Shown here: positions 8,540 through 16,649 of the stretch, piece by piece | Numbering within the stretch: position 1 is the first letter of the stretch | How the letters are laid out: every line of letters starts with the position of its first letter | Assembly: GCA_005223375.1 (NCBI GenBank) | Contig: RXOD01004988.1 | Coordinates: 1-16,649 of the forward strand | Direction: 5' to 3' | Length of the DNA: 16,649 nt | Origin: Amoebophrya sp. AT5.2 | Lineage: Eukaryota > Sar > Dinophyceae > Syndiniales > Amoebophryaceae | Notes under the pieces: generated by a model | What the model was told of the DNA's origin: nothing | The model's database searches: none | What the model saw: the letters and a program-made list of their open reading frames with translations, nothing else | Position numbers and translations under genes: made by a program

Positions 8540-8577
8540 CCATTCCCGTTTCTTCAATTTGAGTTCGCACGGCGCCA

Positions 8578-11424
8578 ATGATGTCGGGCGCCTCGTCTTC
8601 GTCGAATGAGACAGGAGACCTCATCTCCGCGTCTCTCGATCGCAGCTCCAAAGACTCTGCCTCGGCGTCGGCCGCCGAAGGAGCAACCTGCCGAGCTCGT
8701 GTTCGTGGCGCAGCAAGCCCCCGCAGCAGCGCTTCTGCTTCCACAATTGCCTGGCCCCCCCTTCCTACGCTCGGGCGCCGTCTGGCGGACGCTGGGGATG
8801 TCGGGAGCGTCTTACCCGCGATGTTTACGATGGACGAGGACGCGATCGTGGTGCGCCGCGGCGACTTCCCAACTCTCTCGCAGTGCGCGACATTCGACGC
8901 CGCGCTCGAGGAGTTCGGGGCGTTGCAGAGAGCAGCCGACGCGGACCGGACGCGATATGACGATGAGGCGAGGTCATGTAGGAGATTTGTACTACAAGGC
9001 GGCGAGCGCCTGTTCGCGGCCGCGCTGCCACGGATGCCAGAGCTTTCGGACCTGGTTCACGACGTGGCCGCGAAATATCACGCATGGACAGGCGAGTGCG
9101 AGGCAGCGTCGCGCCCGTCGCCGGCGGAGGAGGCTTCGTCGTCGATTACCGCCTCCGCCTCAGCGAGTAGCACAAGCGAGCACGCAAACACAACAGCAAA
9201 GGCGTCGCCAGCTTCCTCGAAGGGGTCTTGCTCGGCTCCAACGTACAAGCGGCCTGACATCTACTCTACAGTAGCGCACTACTGCCCCGACGCCGACACG
9301 GAGGAGGAGAACAATCGATACACGAGCTTCAGCTCGGACAGAGAAGCAGCCGAGCGAATGCTCGCAGACGCGGAGGCCCTTCAGAAGCTAATCCTCGAGG
9401 CCGTTGCGCACGCAAGGCACGCGCGAGCACGCTACACGACCGCCATCGAGAAGATGCACGAAGACTACCAAAACTTGCAGCAGCGCGACAACGAGGATGG
9501 CTTCCTCTGGCAGGTTCCCGACAAAGACAGCCCGCCTCCTCGTCTCGAGCTAACGTTCAAAGGGGAGCTCGCCGGGCAATGTCTGCAAGCGTCCTTACCG
9601 CAGATCCAATTCGAAATCACCGCTCTGAACGGGGACGCGATCGCAACACGCAGTGCCACGCGTCTGTTTTCGGTCATCCTACATGACGAGAACGCAGAGG
9701 ATGACGCCGCAGAGGATTTCGATGTCGAACAAGGGCGAATCGCGGTTAACATAGTGTCACCGGTAAAAGTCGTCGCGGACGTTCTTGCGCGCGCCGTGTG
9801 GCTTGGAATGAAGGAGCGCGCGATCGAGTTTGCGTTAGCGCAGCGGAGCAAACTCGTAGAACACTTCGGCGCATTTCAAGGGGACGGCGCCTTGTTCGCC
9901 GACATAGGCATGTTTGACGAGGACGGCGCGCTGGTTGCGGCGCCCGCCTTTCTATCGACAACTAGCCGTAGCCGAAGCGGAGACAAAGTGGAAGAGGTGA
10001 ACTACCTGAGCCTGAACGGCGTGCTCGGTGGATTTGCGTCGCAGGGCCTCTCGTTTCCGTTCGCGCTGAAGACGCGACATCGGTTCGGGTACTCGCTGGC
10101 GGTGGGGGGTGGTAAGGGCCGGGAGGTGGTGCGGTGGACGACCGCAGCGCCGGCGGAAAAGGAGAAGGAGCAAACCCAAGCCGCATCCGACGCGCGGTCG
10201 CTCTCTTTCGCGTTTAAAGTGCACCCACTCACAGGAGACATTTCCTCGGCTGGTTTAGTCGAAACTGACTGCGGGGAACTCGACCCCCGAACCAGCTACA
10301 GAAAATCTCCCGCGTACCGAGAGCGCAGCGCCTCAATCGATGGCAAGAGGATGCTTCTCTCTACGATCGACGACGTGCACTCCCTCTTCTTCCGACGAAA
10401 CATGTTCGACGCCGGGACAACCTCCCGGGGCGGCTCCACCGCCACCACGTCCGCATCCGACAATGAGGTGAAACAGGACGAGGATGAGCAGGGCGAAGAT
10501 GAAGAAAGTGGAGTTGGAGAAGTAAAAATTATTGTGGCGGGCGAGCAGTGGGAGCAAGAGAAGCACGATACGAAAACGAAATTGCAGGGTGTGGGGGGCG
10601 ATTTGGCTTTGGAGGGATTGGATGCGGATACTAGTTCTGGGTCATCTGCTTCTGCGACTGCGACGTCGTCCTCAACCGTTCGGCTGCGTTGTGCTTTCCG
10701 AAAGTATGCGGCCTTTGAGGTGGAGAGCGAATCGTCGCCGGCGGTGCAGGTTGGGGGTCAGAGCGGAATGAACGTCGATACGAGGAAGCGCATCCTGAAA
10801 GACATACGCTTGAGGCGCTGCCTCTGCAATATCGATGCAAACGGGGGATTTTGCCAGGATTTTAGCGACGACGAGAACCGACTTCTGAAGGAAAAGGTGC
10901 CTGACGAGAGGATCGGACTGTTGCAGTGCGAATACGCGGAGCTGTGCCTCCACTTCGAAACGCAAGCGGAGGCAGAACGGTTTGCCGACGAGTTCAGGCT
11001 GATAAAGCGGATGACGGCCGATCGCAAATTTTTCGGAGAGATGCCAGCTCTGTTCCAAAACCTAAACCCCTGGGCGTTGCCCTTGATCAAGGTGATGTTT
11101 CCGACGGCGGTACTAGATGATCCTGGCGGCGAGGCGCAGCTGCTTGACGAAAAAACGCTAGAACCGCTGTGGTACCAGCGCGTCGACTTCTGCACGGAGG
11201 AGCTGTATGTCCCGGAGCCCGGCGAGGAAAGTACGGCGGTGGGCCGCAGGGCGGAGCAGCTACAGAGGCAACACTTCGGCGGAGCGACCTGGCTGGATCT
11301 GGCGCGCTCGGTGTTGACGAATCGCGTGAAAAATCCATCGCCAGACATCAAGCTGCGTGACCCGATCAGCTTCCACCTGGTGTGGCCCGGCCCAGGGCGG
11401 GAGGAGGGGCGGAATGAAGCGTAG
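8578..11424 (+). CDS. Large protein of unknown family (948 residues)
   Basis: A single uninterrupted frame of 2.8 kb begins with tandem ATG ATG; an in-frame TGA at 8560-8562 makes 8578 the first possible start unless an upstream exon is spliced in. I do not recognise the family. The order seen is: Ser/Ala-rich start (1-60); a region with aromatic and acidic patches (85-175); a Ser/Ala/Thr linker (about 180-220); a helical, probably coiled-coil stretch (254-306, DREAAERMLADAEALQKL...); a long globular region (315-550) rich in beta-type segments; an acidic low-complexity linker (about 630-650); and a C-terminal globular part (about 700-948). Residues 781-810 (LLQCEYAELCLHFETQAEAE onward) resemble the last strand and helix of a PH-like fold, a weak impression only. 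No signal peptide or membrane segment is evident, so it is probably cytosolic or nuclear. It is co-directional with its neighbours. That it is coding is well supported by length; function is unknown. Confidence 0.8.
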   Translation: MMSGASSSSNETGDLISASLDRSSKDSASASAAEGATCRARVRGAASPRSSASASTIAWPPLPTLGRRLADAGDVGSVLPAMFTMDEDAIVVRRGDFPTLSQCATFDAALEEFGALQRAADADRTRYDDEARSCRRFVLQGGERLFAAALPRMPELSDLVHDVAAKYHAWTGECEAASRPSPAEEASSSITASASASSTSEHANTTAKASPASSKGSCSAPTYKRPDIYSTVAHYCPDADTEEENNRYTSFSSDREAAERMLADAEALQKLILEAVAHARHARARYTTAIEKMHEDYQNLQQRDNEDGFLWQVPDKDSPPPRLELTFKGELAGQCLQASLPQIQFEITALNGDAIATRSATRLFSVILHDENAEDDAAEDFDVEQGRIAVNIVSPVKVVADVLARAVWLGMKERAIEFALAQRSKLVEHFGAFQGDGALFADIGMFDEDGALVAAPAFLSTTSRSRSGDKVEEVNYLSLNGVLGGFASQGLSFPFALKTRHRFGYSLAVGGGKGREVVRWTTAAPAEKEKEQTQAASDARSLSFAFKVHPLTGDISSAGLVETDCGELDPRTSYRKSPAYRERSASIDGKRMLLSTIDDVHSLFFRRNMFDAGTTSRGGSTATTSASDNEVKQDEDEQGEDEESGVGEVKIIVAGEQWEQEKHDTKTKLQGVGGDLALEGLDADTSSGSSASATATSSSTVRLRCAFRKYAAFEVESESSPAVQVGGQSGMNVDTRKRILKDIRLRRCLCNIDANGGFCQDFSDDENRLLKEKVPDERIGLLQCEYAELCLHFETQAEAERFADEFRLIKRMTADRKFFGEMPALFQNLNPWALPLIKVMFPTAVLDDPGGEAQLLDEKTLEPLWYQRVDFCTEELYVPEPGEESTAVGRRAEQLQRQHFGGATWLDLARSVLTNRVKNPSPDIKLRDPISFHLVWPGPGREEGRNEA

Positions 11425-12349
11425 GGCCTGCATTTTTTTCGTCGCTCACGGTCTTCAGTGTATATTTATAAATTTACTTAGTAAAGGAACGGCGTAGGGG
11501 GCGTACAGCTACAGCTTGACTTTACTAAAAGAAGATGACAGTATTACTTTCTGGTGCACGGTCCACCAAACAAAACGGATATGAATGATGTGAAGAAGAG
11601 GATGAAGTCAGTTGGATGCGCGACGTCGTCGCACTACGCCGTCTTGTTGTCGTAGGACTAGAACTAGATCTAGATCCTAATGATCTTGATGAGCTTCTAC
11701 GACGTGCGCCCGCACGTGGTAGATGAAGCTGGCGAGGTCCCTCAGTGACAGGCCGCTCCTCACAAACGCTGCGTCGTGAGCACCGGACGCCCATCGCGCC
11801 TGAACACCGGGCTCCGCACGCTGTGGGGGCGCGTGTTTTTATATTGTACTAAGAAAGTAACTTGTTGAAGTACTAAAGCTGCAAGGCGTCGAAGGCGCCA
11901 CACCAGTGGCAGTAGCATGATAACGAAACAAGGCTTATTTCTTCTTCTCGTCCGCAACTTGGCTTTCAATTTAATGCTGAGTAATCATCGTCAACGTCAT
12001 CGATGATCTCTCTGTACTACTAGTTGTACTTTTTCGGCTCGCAGTCTTTTCTTTGTACTTGTAGCCCAGGCCCTAGCTGCGTGTTGTGGGACATAACAAG
12101 ACCATGAGAGCAGGCGCAACCACCTTGATAACTTTGTTTTCTGAGGAAGAGGGGCAGAAGGTAGGGTCTGTTTGACTAAGACCCCCAGCACATTATCATC
12201 CACATTCTGCCGCGTCTTGACGACATCGCTCAAAAAAGAATACGTACACCAATACCTTAACCTCCTTTCTGCTTCTTTCATCTCGTCCTCGAGTCGATAA
12301 AGTAAATCATCGGCAGCTTATTAATTTCACGACCGGAGGGCGGAGGATC
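11425..12349. other. Spacer between the orphan gene and the first transporter
   Basis: This 925-bp stretch contains no recognisable coding sequence; short minus-strand frames (89, 69 and 94 codons) have no family features. Just after the orphan stop is an AT-rich segment, TATATTTATAAATTTACTTA (11461-11480), which could be part of a 3' end signal. Block element copy B (11663-11798) with its hairpin follows, then a T5 run (11836-11840). The region before 12350 is presumably the promoter and 5' UTR of the transporter. Confidence 0.5.
11663..11798 (+). repeat. Shared intergenic element, copy B, with a strong hairpin
   Basis: It is bounded by ACTAGATCTAGAT (11663-11675) and CCGGACGCCCATCGCG (11783-11798), the same two strings as copy A at 7761-7883, in the same order; start-to-start spacing is 120 bp here and 107 bp in A. 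Between them is a hairpin with arms 11692-11708 and 11711-11730: ACGTGCG-CC-CGCACGT at the core, one mismatch, then CTAC/GTAG and AGCTTC/GAAGCT separated by a small bulge. The hairpin sequence differs from that in copy A although its placement is similar. Confidence 0.55.
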
Positions 12350-13489
12350 ATGAGCGTGAAGACCACACCTCCTCCCTTGGCCCCAGCTGCCACCATTGGC
12401 AGTTTGTTGCCGGTGATAATCCTGCACATTGCCGCGTACGTCTGGATGATCATGCTTGCCAAGTTGCTGATGACTTCTTCCGACATGCCGTTTCCGTGCT
12501 TCCTCATCTTCACCGACCAGGTGATCACCGTCGGAGCGATTCTTTACCTCCGTCGAAAATTGCCATCACCAACTGGTAGTACTTTTAACTTCCTTGGGTT
12601 CACACGCTTCAGTATCGCGACCGAACTTTTTCCGCTGGGTATCCTGACGCTCGGGACCAGTACGTGCGGGATGGGGTCGAACTTCTTTCTCTACCCCTCC
12701 GTTACGGAGGCCATTTCCATGGTCGGCCCGGTGTTCGCGGTGCCCCTCGCGATCGCGCTTCAGAACCAGCTCGCGTTGCGGAAGCGGGCCGTCGTCTTCT
12801 CGCTGGTGCCGCTGTGCGTGGGCGGCGTTCTCTCCTCGGCGGGCGAGGTGAACTTCCACGCGCTCGGCATGTGCTTCGCCATCTCCGCGCTCGCGTTCCG
12901 CGCGCTGCGCATGATCTTCACCAGCGTGGTCGTGGAACGGTTTGATGGTATCGTGTTGAAGCGGCGCGTGATTCTGGACCTCGCGCTCTCCATCATGCCG
13001 GTGAACGTGACGTCCACCGTCGCCCTCTCCCTCTACCTCGAAGGAAAAAAGCCCTGGGAGAAGCTTTTGTTGTCACTGGCGAAGCTGCGTGAACTTCTGC
13101 TCTCCGGTGTGTATTGGTCTGCGACGAGAACAGAAGCCTCCTTCGAGGACGTACGCAAGGAGTTCTGGAGCTCAGCAATGAGCAACCCAGAAATTCTGAT
13201 CTTCCTCTTGATTCTCTGCAAGGGGGTGTGCACAGCGACCTGGTACGTTACGGAGTGCGTCCTGATCGAGAAAAAGGGCGGCGCGTTCATCGCGGTGCTG
13301 GCGAACTTATCCCGCGTGTGCTGCATTGGCACCGGGCTGTGGCTGTTCCGCAACCCCGTGAGCAGCATTCAGATGCTCGGGTTCAGCATGACAATCGGCG
13401 GCCTGGGGCTCTACACGAAGGCGCAGGCGGCCGGCGCTGGAACAAGTGTAGCCGAGGAGAAATCGACCGAGACGCGAAAAGAAAAGTAG
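12350..13489 (+). CDS. TPT/nucleotide-sugar-type transporter (drug/metabolite superfamily), copy 1
   Basis: A 379-residue membrane protein of the triose-phosphate transporter (TPT) branch of the drug/metabolite superfamily, whose members usually have about ten membrane helices and exchange phosphorylated sugars or nucleotide-sugars across plastid, Golgi or ER membranes. Hydrophobic segments fall at about 16-41, 47-67, 90-114, 120-137, 147-164, 171-192, 207-229, 280-300, 311-333 and 338-356. Family-like blocks are NFFLYPSVTEAISMVGPVFA (111-130), FSLVPLCVGGVLSSAGEVNF (150-169), FRALRMIFTSVVVER (183-197) and RVCCIGTGLWLFRNPVSSIQ (322-341). No signal or transit peptide is obvious, so the location is open and the substrate cannot be told. 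Residues about 253-276 form an extra hydrophilic loop that may be an in-frame mini-intron (13107-13175). It has a tandem paralogue 0.9 kb downstream. The ATG at 12350 leaves a short N-terminus before helix 1. Confidence 0.88.
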   Translation: MSVKTTPPPLAPAATIGSLLPVIILHIAAYVWMIMLAKLLMTSSDMPFPCFLIFTDQVITVGAILYLRRKLPSPTGSTFNFLGFTRFSIATELFPLGILTLGTSTCGMGSNFFLYPSVTEAISMVGPVFAVPLAIALQNQLALRKRAVVFSLVPLCVGGVLSSAGEVNFHALGMCFAISALAFRALRMIFTSVVVERFDGIVLKRRVILDLALSIMPVNVTSTVALSLYLEGKKPWEKLLLSLAKLRELLLSGVYWSATRTEASFEDVRKEFWSSAMSNPEILIFLLILCKGVCTATWYVTECVLIEKKGGAFIAVLANLSRVCCIGTGLWLFRNPVSSIQMLGFSMTIGGLGLYTKAQAAGAGTSVAEEKSTETRKEK

Positions 13490-13702
13490 GTGCGATGAAC
13501 AGAAGCCGCGCCAGCACATTGGTATTGCGACCGAGAACGGTTTGAAGATGGTACAAGGAAAACGAATCTACAAAAGGCTGTGGATATATCATCTGGTTGA
13601 CCGGTCTTCTTCTTTTTGAGAAACGCTGGAGGCGAAGCCCGGCGGTATCGATCCGGAGAGCTGCTCCCGATATTGTTTCTTTTCTCAATTATGCAGCGCT
13701 CA

Positions 13703-13847
13703 CGTACACGTTCGAAGAACTACAACATCGGCAACGAACTACATCTACGCTACAACTATCTACTGCGTCCAACTCCAACGTCCGAAGACTAGCTTCTCTA
13801 CCCTGCGGCGACGTGGACGTGGAGTTGGACGTTGTACTACGTGTACG
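13703..13847. repeat. Nested inverted repeat in the inter-transporter spacer
   Basis: Outer arms are CGTACACG (13703-13710) and CGTGTACG (13840-13847), then TACAAC (13721-13726) and GTTGTA (13831-13836). The inner arms are CGTCCAACTCCAACGTCC (13766-13783) and GGACGTGGAGTTGGACG (13815-13831), complementary over 17 positions with one extra base in the left arm. The arrangement suggests a foldable element of about 145 bp, such as a miniature inverted-repeat element or a structured UTR. Confidence 0.65.
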
Positions 13848-14085
13848 CACCTTGTTGTGTCTAATCGACATGCAGCACCACAGCGCGCCGATGCAAAAGG
13901 GCTGCGGCGCTTGCTGTGAAAAAACCATCTCGTTGACGTTTTGCTGTAAGCCTAGAAACTGCAGCAGCGAGTAGAGTGAGCCTGCTCACTGCTCCTCAGG
14001 TAGAGCGACAAACTCGCACGCATTCATATCCGTATTCCAGCTACAATGGAGCGGCGGAATAGGACCTAGTACATTAGTTACGCAG

Positions 14086-14100
14086 CTGCTGCTGCTGCTG
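14086..14100 (+). repeat. (CTG)5 microsatellite
   Basis: Five CTG units in the spacer upstream of transporter copy 2, followed by further imperfect CTG-like units (GTCCTGGTGCTG). A similar run in the channel gene (3840-3854) encodes leucines. Confidence 0.8.
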
Positions 14101-14417
14101 GTCCTGGTGCTGCACCTCCATGGCGAATCACGACCGAACGACAACGACCGTTGTTCATCATCTGATCATCTGCATTCCCCTTCCGTTGCACTCAACGAGT
14201 ACGAAAAATTTGATTCCTCGAAGGTGGTACGTACGATAAAGCAAGCGACTCTCGTGCTGTTGGTCGAAGTAGAGCAGGACAGCAGTTGTCAACCGCGGCA
14301 ACTTCTCGAGCGTGAAAAAATTTGTTGGAAGCTTTCTCCATCTGCGTGTAAGCCTGGTAGTTATGTAGTGCGTACCACTAAAACCATTCCGTTGTCATCG
14401 TCTTCACGAATGCAAAA

Positions 14418-16217
14418 ATGCCGGCGTTTCGCACGAGTGGCTGGTACCTCTCCGTCTGCCTCACCGTGGTCGAGGCTGTTTTCCACACCAGCGGCTATGT
14501 GGGCATGGTCATTCTCTCCAAGAGGCTTATGACGGACACGCTTCCGTTTCCCTTGTTCTTGATTGTGACCGACCAGTTGCTGTGCTACTGGGTGATTTTG
14601 ATCTTGCGCAGTGCGGTCATCCGAGCACAGGAGGCTGAGGACGAACGAGCATCCTCGCAAGGCTGGCCGCGCGCAGTCGGCGCGGAAGATGACATTCCCT
14701 GGCCAGGAGGGAATGAAGTTGCAGAGGGCGCTAGATACGAAAGTCAGATGAAAACTGAAGCAAATGAAGCGGCCCGATCCAGTTCGGAAGTTGTTTTTGT
14801 CGCCCCTGCATCAGGCGATGAACCCGAAGGCGGAACAAGCGTGGCGCACCCAGCATCTTCCGGTACACCTGCTACTCAACCAGTGGTCGGGCACCATGCC
14901 CAGCATGCGCCCCCTGGTTTTCGAGGACCACGACCTCCCCCAACACCCGCAGCTTCCCCGACCTCCCGGCCGCGACGACGCTTGTTCTGTTCTTCCTCTG
15001 CGCCGATCACGTACTTCAGTTTTTTCCGGGAGATCGCGCCGCTTTCCGTCCTTAACATCGGCACGGGGGCGTGCGGCATGGCTTCCAACCTCTTTCTCTA
15101 CCCCTCGGTCACCGAAGCGATTCAGATGGCCGGCCCGGTCTTCCAGGTCCCGCTGTCGGTGCTCGTACAGGGGAAGAAACAGCTGCGGTCCCTCCCCGTG
15201 GCGCTGTCGCTGATCCCGCTCAGTGTGGGGGGCTGCCTCTCCTCGGCGGGCGAAGTGAACTTCGATGCCTTCGGCATGGCGCTCGCGGTGTGCGCGCTGG
15301 CCTTCCGGGCGGGGCGAATGCTCTTCACGTCGCTCGTGGTGGAGCGGCGCAGCGCGGAACTGGCGGCCGTAGCAGCAGGAGCTTGTAGTTCTGTATCTGT
15401 TGGGTCCTCTACTGCAGCAGCTGCTTCTGCTTCCACCGTCCTTTTCGCTGACGATCGGGCGCTCCTAGCCGACCACTACCAACGTAGCAGCACGGCGAGC
15501 GTCGCGGACCGTGATGAAGACATCGATTTGGCAGCGCTTTCTCAGGGAGTAGAGGGGGGAGGAGGTGGTGAAAAAAATCTAGCGATACAGAAACACGACG
15601 CGGAACGAGCTCGAGCTGTAGTCCACGAAAGACGTCGACAAACAACACAGTGGTCACAATCTAACGAACGTCGAGCGCAGGAGGTGTACCAGGAGCCCCC
15701 CGCACCAGCCCCGCTCGACGAGGCCGAGATGAAGGCGCTCCAGCGGCGCGTTGTGCTCGACCTCGCCGCTCTTGCCCTCCCCGTGAACCTGATCAGCATG
15801 CTTTTCCTTTCCGCGCTCTTCGAGGGCCACCAGCCCTGGAAGAGGCTCTACGAGATCGGCTCGAAGCATTTGCTTTTTCTGATCCTGGCGAAGGGGCTTT
15901 GCGCGGCGTCCTGGTACGCGACCGAGTTCCTGCTGATCGAGCGCCGGGGTGCGGTGTTTACGAGCATCATGGCGAACCTGAACCGGGTGTGCTGTATCGC
16001 CACGGGCCTCTGGGTCTTCCGGAACCCGGTGTCGGCACTGCAGGGAGTGGGCTTCGGCCTCACTCTCCTTGGACTGGGAGCCTACCTGCGAGCGACGTCC
16101 TCGTTGCCCAGCATCCCCTCAGGTGGACGAGGAGGAGCAGGGGGTCCGGCGGCAGGGGAAGCGCAGATGAGAAGTGGCGACGCGGCGCAGCTGGAGGAAG
16201 AAGGGCCGTCGCCGTGA
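14418..16217 (+). CDS. TPT/nucleotide-sugar-type transporter, copy 2, with two large loop insertions
   Basis: A 599-residue paralogue of the gene at 12350. Shared blocks include GYVGMVILSKRLM (26-38), NLFLYPSVTEAIQMAGPVFQ (224-243), SLIPLSVGGCLSSAGEVNF (264-282), FRAGRMLFTSLVVER (296-310), RRVVLDLAALALPVN (443-457) and RVCCIATGLWVFRNPVSALQ (523-542), so it has the same fold of about ten helices and probably a related transport role. The extra length is two hydrophilic segments: residues about 70-198 (Pro/Ala/Glu-rich), between the helix-2 and helix-3 equivalents, and about 312-440 (Ser/Ala-rich then charged), after VVER. A Gly/Ala/Glu tail (565-599) follows the last helix. Both insertions stay in frame without stops, which argues for coding sequence rather than intron, but spliced introns cannot be excluded without transcripts. 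The start is the ATG whose short N-terminus best matches copy 1. Substrate and membrane are unknown. Confidence 0.87.
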   Translation: MPAFRTSGWYLSVCLTVVEAVFHTSGYVGMVILSKRLMTDTLPFPLFLIVTDQLLCYWVILILRSAVIRAQEAEDERASSQGWPRAVGAEDDIPWPGGNEVAEGARYESQMKTEANEAARSSSEVVFVAPASGDEPEGGTSVAHPASSGTPATQPVVGHHAQHAPPGFRGPRPPPTPAASPTSRPRRRLFCSSSAPITYFSFFREIAPLSVLNIGTGACGMASNLFLYPSVTEAIQMAGPVFQVPLSVLVQGKKQLRSLPVALSLIPLSVGGCLSSAGEVNFDAFGMALAVCALAFRAGRMLFTSLVVERRSAELAAVAAGACSSVSVGSSTAAAASASTVLFADDRALLADHYQRSSTASVADRDEDIDLAALSQGVEGGGGGEKNLAIQKHDAERARAVVHERRRQTTQWSQSNERRAQEVYQEPPAPAPLDEAEMKALQRRVVLDLAALALPVNLISMLFLSALFEGHQPWKRLYEIGSKHLLFLILAKGLCAASWYATEFLLIERRGAVFTSIMANLNRVCCIATGLWVFRNPVSALQGVGFGLTLLGLGAYLRATSSLPSIPSGGRGGAGGPAAGEAQMRSGDAAQLEEEGPSP

Positions 16218-16649
16218 CGAAAGGTGGCGGTAAAAATGAAAAAAAAAACGTGCCTGACTATGACAGCTTGTTATCATGCTGCCCTGCTTCAGCTTCTACT
16301 TGCTTACGCGCTTGAGGTTGTTCATAGTTCGAGCTGCCGACGGCGACGGGAACGAGGTTGCCAGGGCGTAAATTCAGAGACGGGCTCGGGCAGTTAATAT
16401 TGCATCCAGACCGTGACCCACCGACAACTGTACTGCGCCAGAGAACTGTAGATTTTGGATAGAAGGTCACGAAGTGCCACAACTGACTGTGTCGCGGATC
16501 CCTCCAATTTCCACTGTGTGGATCTCGACGCTCAAGCTTGAAAAGAAATCGGAGCTCGCCGCAGAACCTTTGGATAAGCCCGTGCGGCTTGTAGTCCTCG
16601 CTTTCTTGTTTGAACCTTATTCGCAGAATCGTCAACGCACTTACAACTA
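16218..16649. other. Right-edge region without a sure gene
   Basis: This 432-bp stretch begins with the 3' flank of transporter copy 2, including an A-rich run (16239-16248). The rest shows no + strand gene. A minus-strand frame open to the window edge is listed separately. Confidence 0.5.
16258..16649 (-). CDS. Possible C-terminal end of an unidentified minus-strand gene
   Basis: The minus frame ending at 16258 is open for about 130 codons to the right edge with no stop, including segments such as HSQLWHFVTFYPKSTVLWRS. I recognise no family and there is no internal ATG start, so it would be the 3' part of a gene entering from the right, converging on transporter copy 2. Base composition is less GC-rich than in the sure genes. 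A chance open frame is at least as likely. Confidence 0.2.
   Translation of the reverse strand, partial: VVSALTILRIRFKQESEDYKPHGLIQRFCGELRFLFKLERRDPHSGNWRDPRHSQLWHFVTFYPKSTVLWRSTVVGGSRSGCNINCPSPSLNLRPGNLVPVAVGSSNYEQPQARKQVEAEAGQHDNKLS

Larger units (their letters stand above)
6078..8577. other. 2.5-kb stretch with no recognisable gene
   Basis: This holds the VPS24 3' UTR and the upstream region of the orphan gene. The longest open frames are 196 codons on the minus strand (6538-7128) and 133 and 159 codons elsewhere; they overlap in several frames, have no family features I recognise and look like GC-rich chance frames. Notable content: block element copy A (7761-7883), a T8 run (7884-7891), a short ATG in a favourable context (ccgccgccATG at 8002) that reads only ten codons to TGA, AT-rich TTTATAAATA (8115-8124), a GTATCTATAAAGTG string (8447) and a triple repeat (8484-8539). 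A 5' exon or UTR intron of the downstream gene could lie here. I found no tRNA, rRNA or spliced-leader sequence. Confidence 0.45.
13490..14417. other. Spacer between the tandem transporters
   Basis: This 928-bp stretch has no recognisable gene. A 125-codon + frame (13597-13974) is open but overlaps the inverted repeat at 13703-13847 and has no family features; a second frame (14107-14532) runs into the next gene out of frame. There is a tight stem AGTGAGC-CT-GCTCACT (13975-13990) and a short CTG run (14086-14100). It presumably includes the 3' UTR of copy 1 and the promoter of copy 2. Confidence 0.5.

Noticed and set aside
13597..13974. 125-codon open frame between the transporters
   Set aside because: It spans the nested inverted repeat, has no family features and no membrane or domain pattern.
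1..16649. tRNA, rRNA, dinoflagellate spliced-leader gene, CRISPR array or bacterial operon
   Set aside because: I searched by eye for T-arm motifs, the spliced-leader core and regular repeats and saw none; the gene families and intron are eukaryotic.

Overview
The window reads as nuclear DNA of a protist, most likely an alveolate and possibly a dinoflagellate or syndinian (Amoebophrya-like) parasite. The grounds are inference: eukaryote-only families (an inward-rectifier K+ channel, the ESCRT-III protein VPS24/CHMP3, TPT-family antiporters), a canonical GT-AG intron, GC-rich and mostly single-exon genes, long low-complexity insertions inside conserved domains, and all five well-supported genes on the + strand. 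No spliced-leader gene, tRNA or rRNA was seen, so the lineage is a guess.

Layout. (1) About 104-4594: the 3' exon of a Kir-type potassium channel. It carries the pore, the second membrane helix and the start and end of the Kir cytoplasmic domain, split by insertions of about 920 and 345 residues; the second holds a C2H2-like zinc finger. The 5' part (first membrane helix, N-terminus) lies left of the window. A perfect 34-bp palindrome sits in the first insertion. (2) 5272-6077: VPS24/CHMP3 in two exons with a 95-nt intron. (3) 6078-8577: 2.5 kb with no recognisable gene; it contains one copy of a two-block element shared with a later spacer, and a triple TTCGAA-centred repeat just before the next gene. 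(4) 8578-11424: a 948-residue protein of unknown family. (5) 11425-12349: spacer with the second copy of the shared element and a strong hairpin. (6) 12350-13489 and 14418-16217: two tandem, clearly paralogous TPT/drug-metabolite-superfamily transporters. The second differs mainly by two cytoplasmic-type insertions of about 130 residues. The 928-bp spacer between them has a nested inverted repeat. (7) 16218-16649: no sure gene; a minus-strand frame open to the right edge may be the tail of a neighbour.

The genes do not form an obvious pathway: a plasma- or endomembrane K+ channel, a membrane-remodelling ESCRT-III subunit, an orphan, and two organelle- or Golgi-type antiporters. The only clear functional pairing is the tandem transporter duplication. 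The most unusual content is the hugely expanded Kir channel, the perfect palindrome within it, and the shared non-coding element (blocks at 7761-7883 and 11663-11798).
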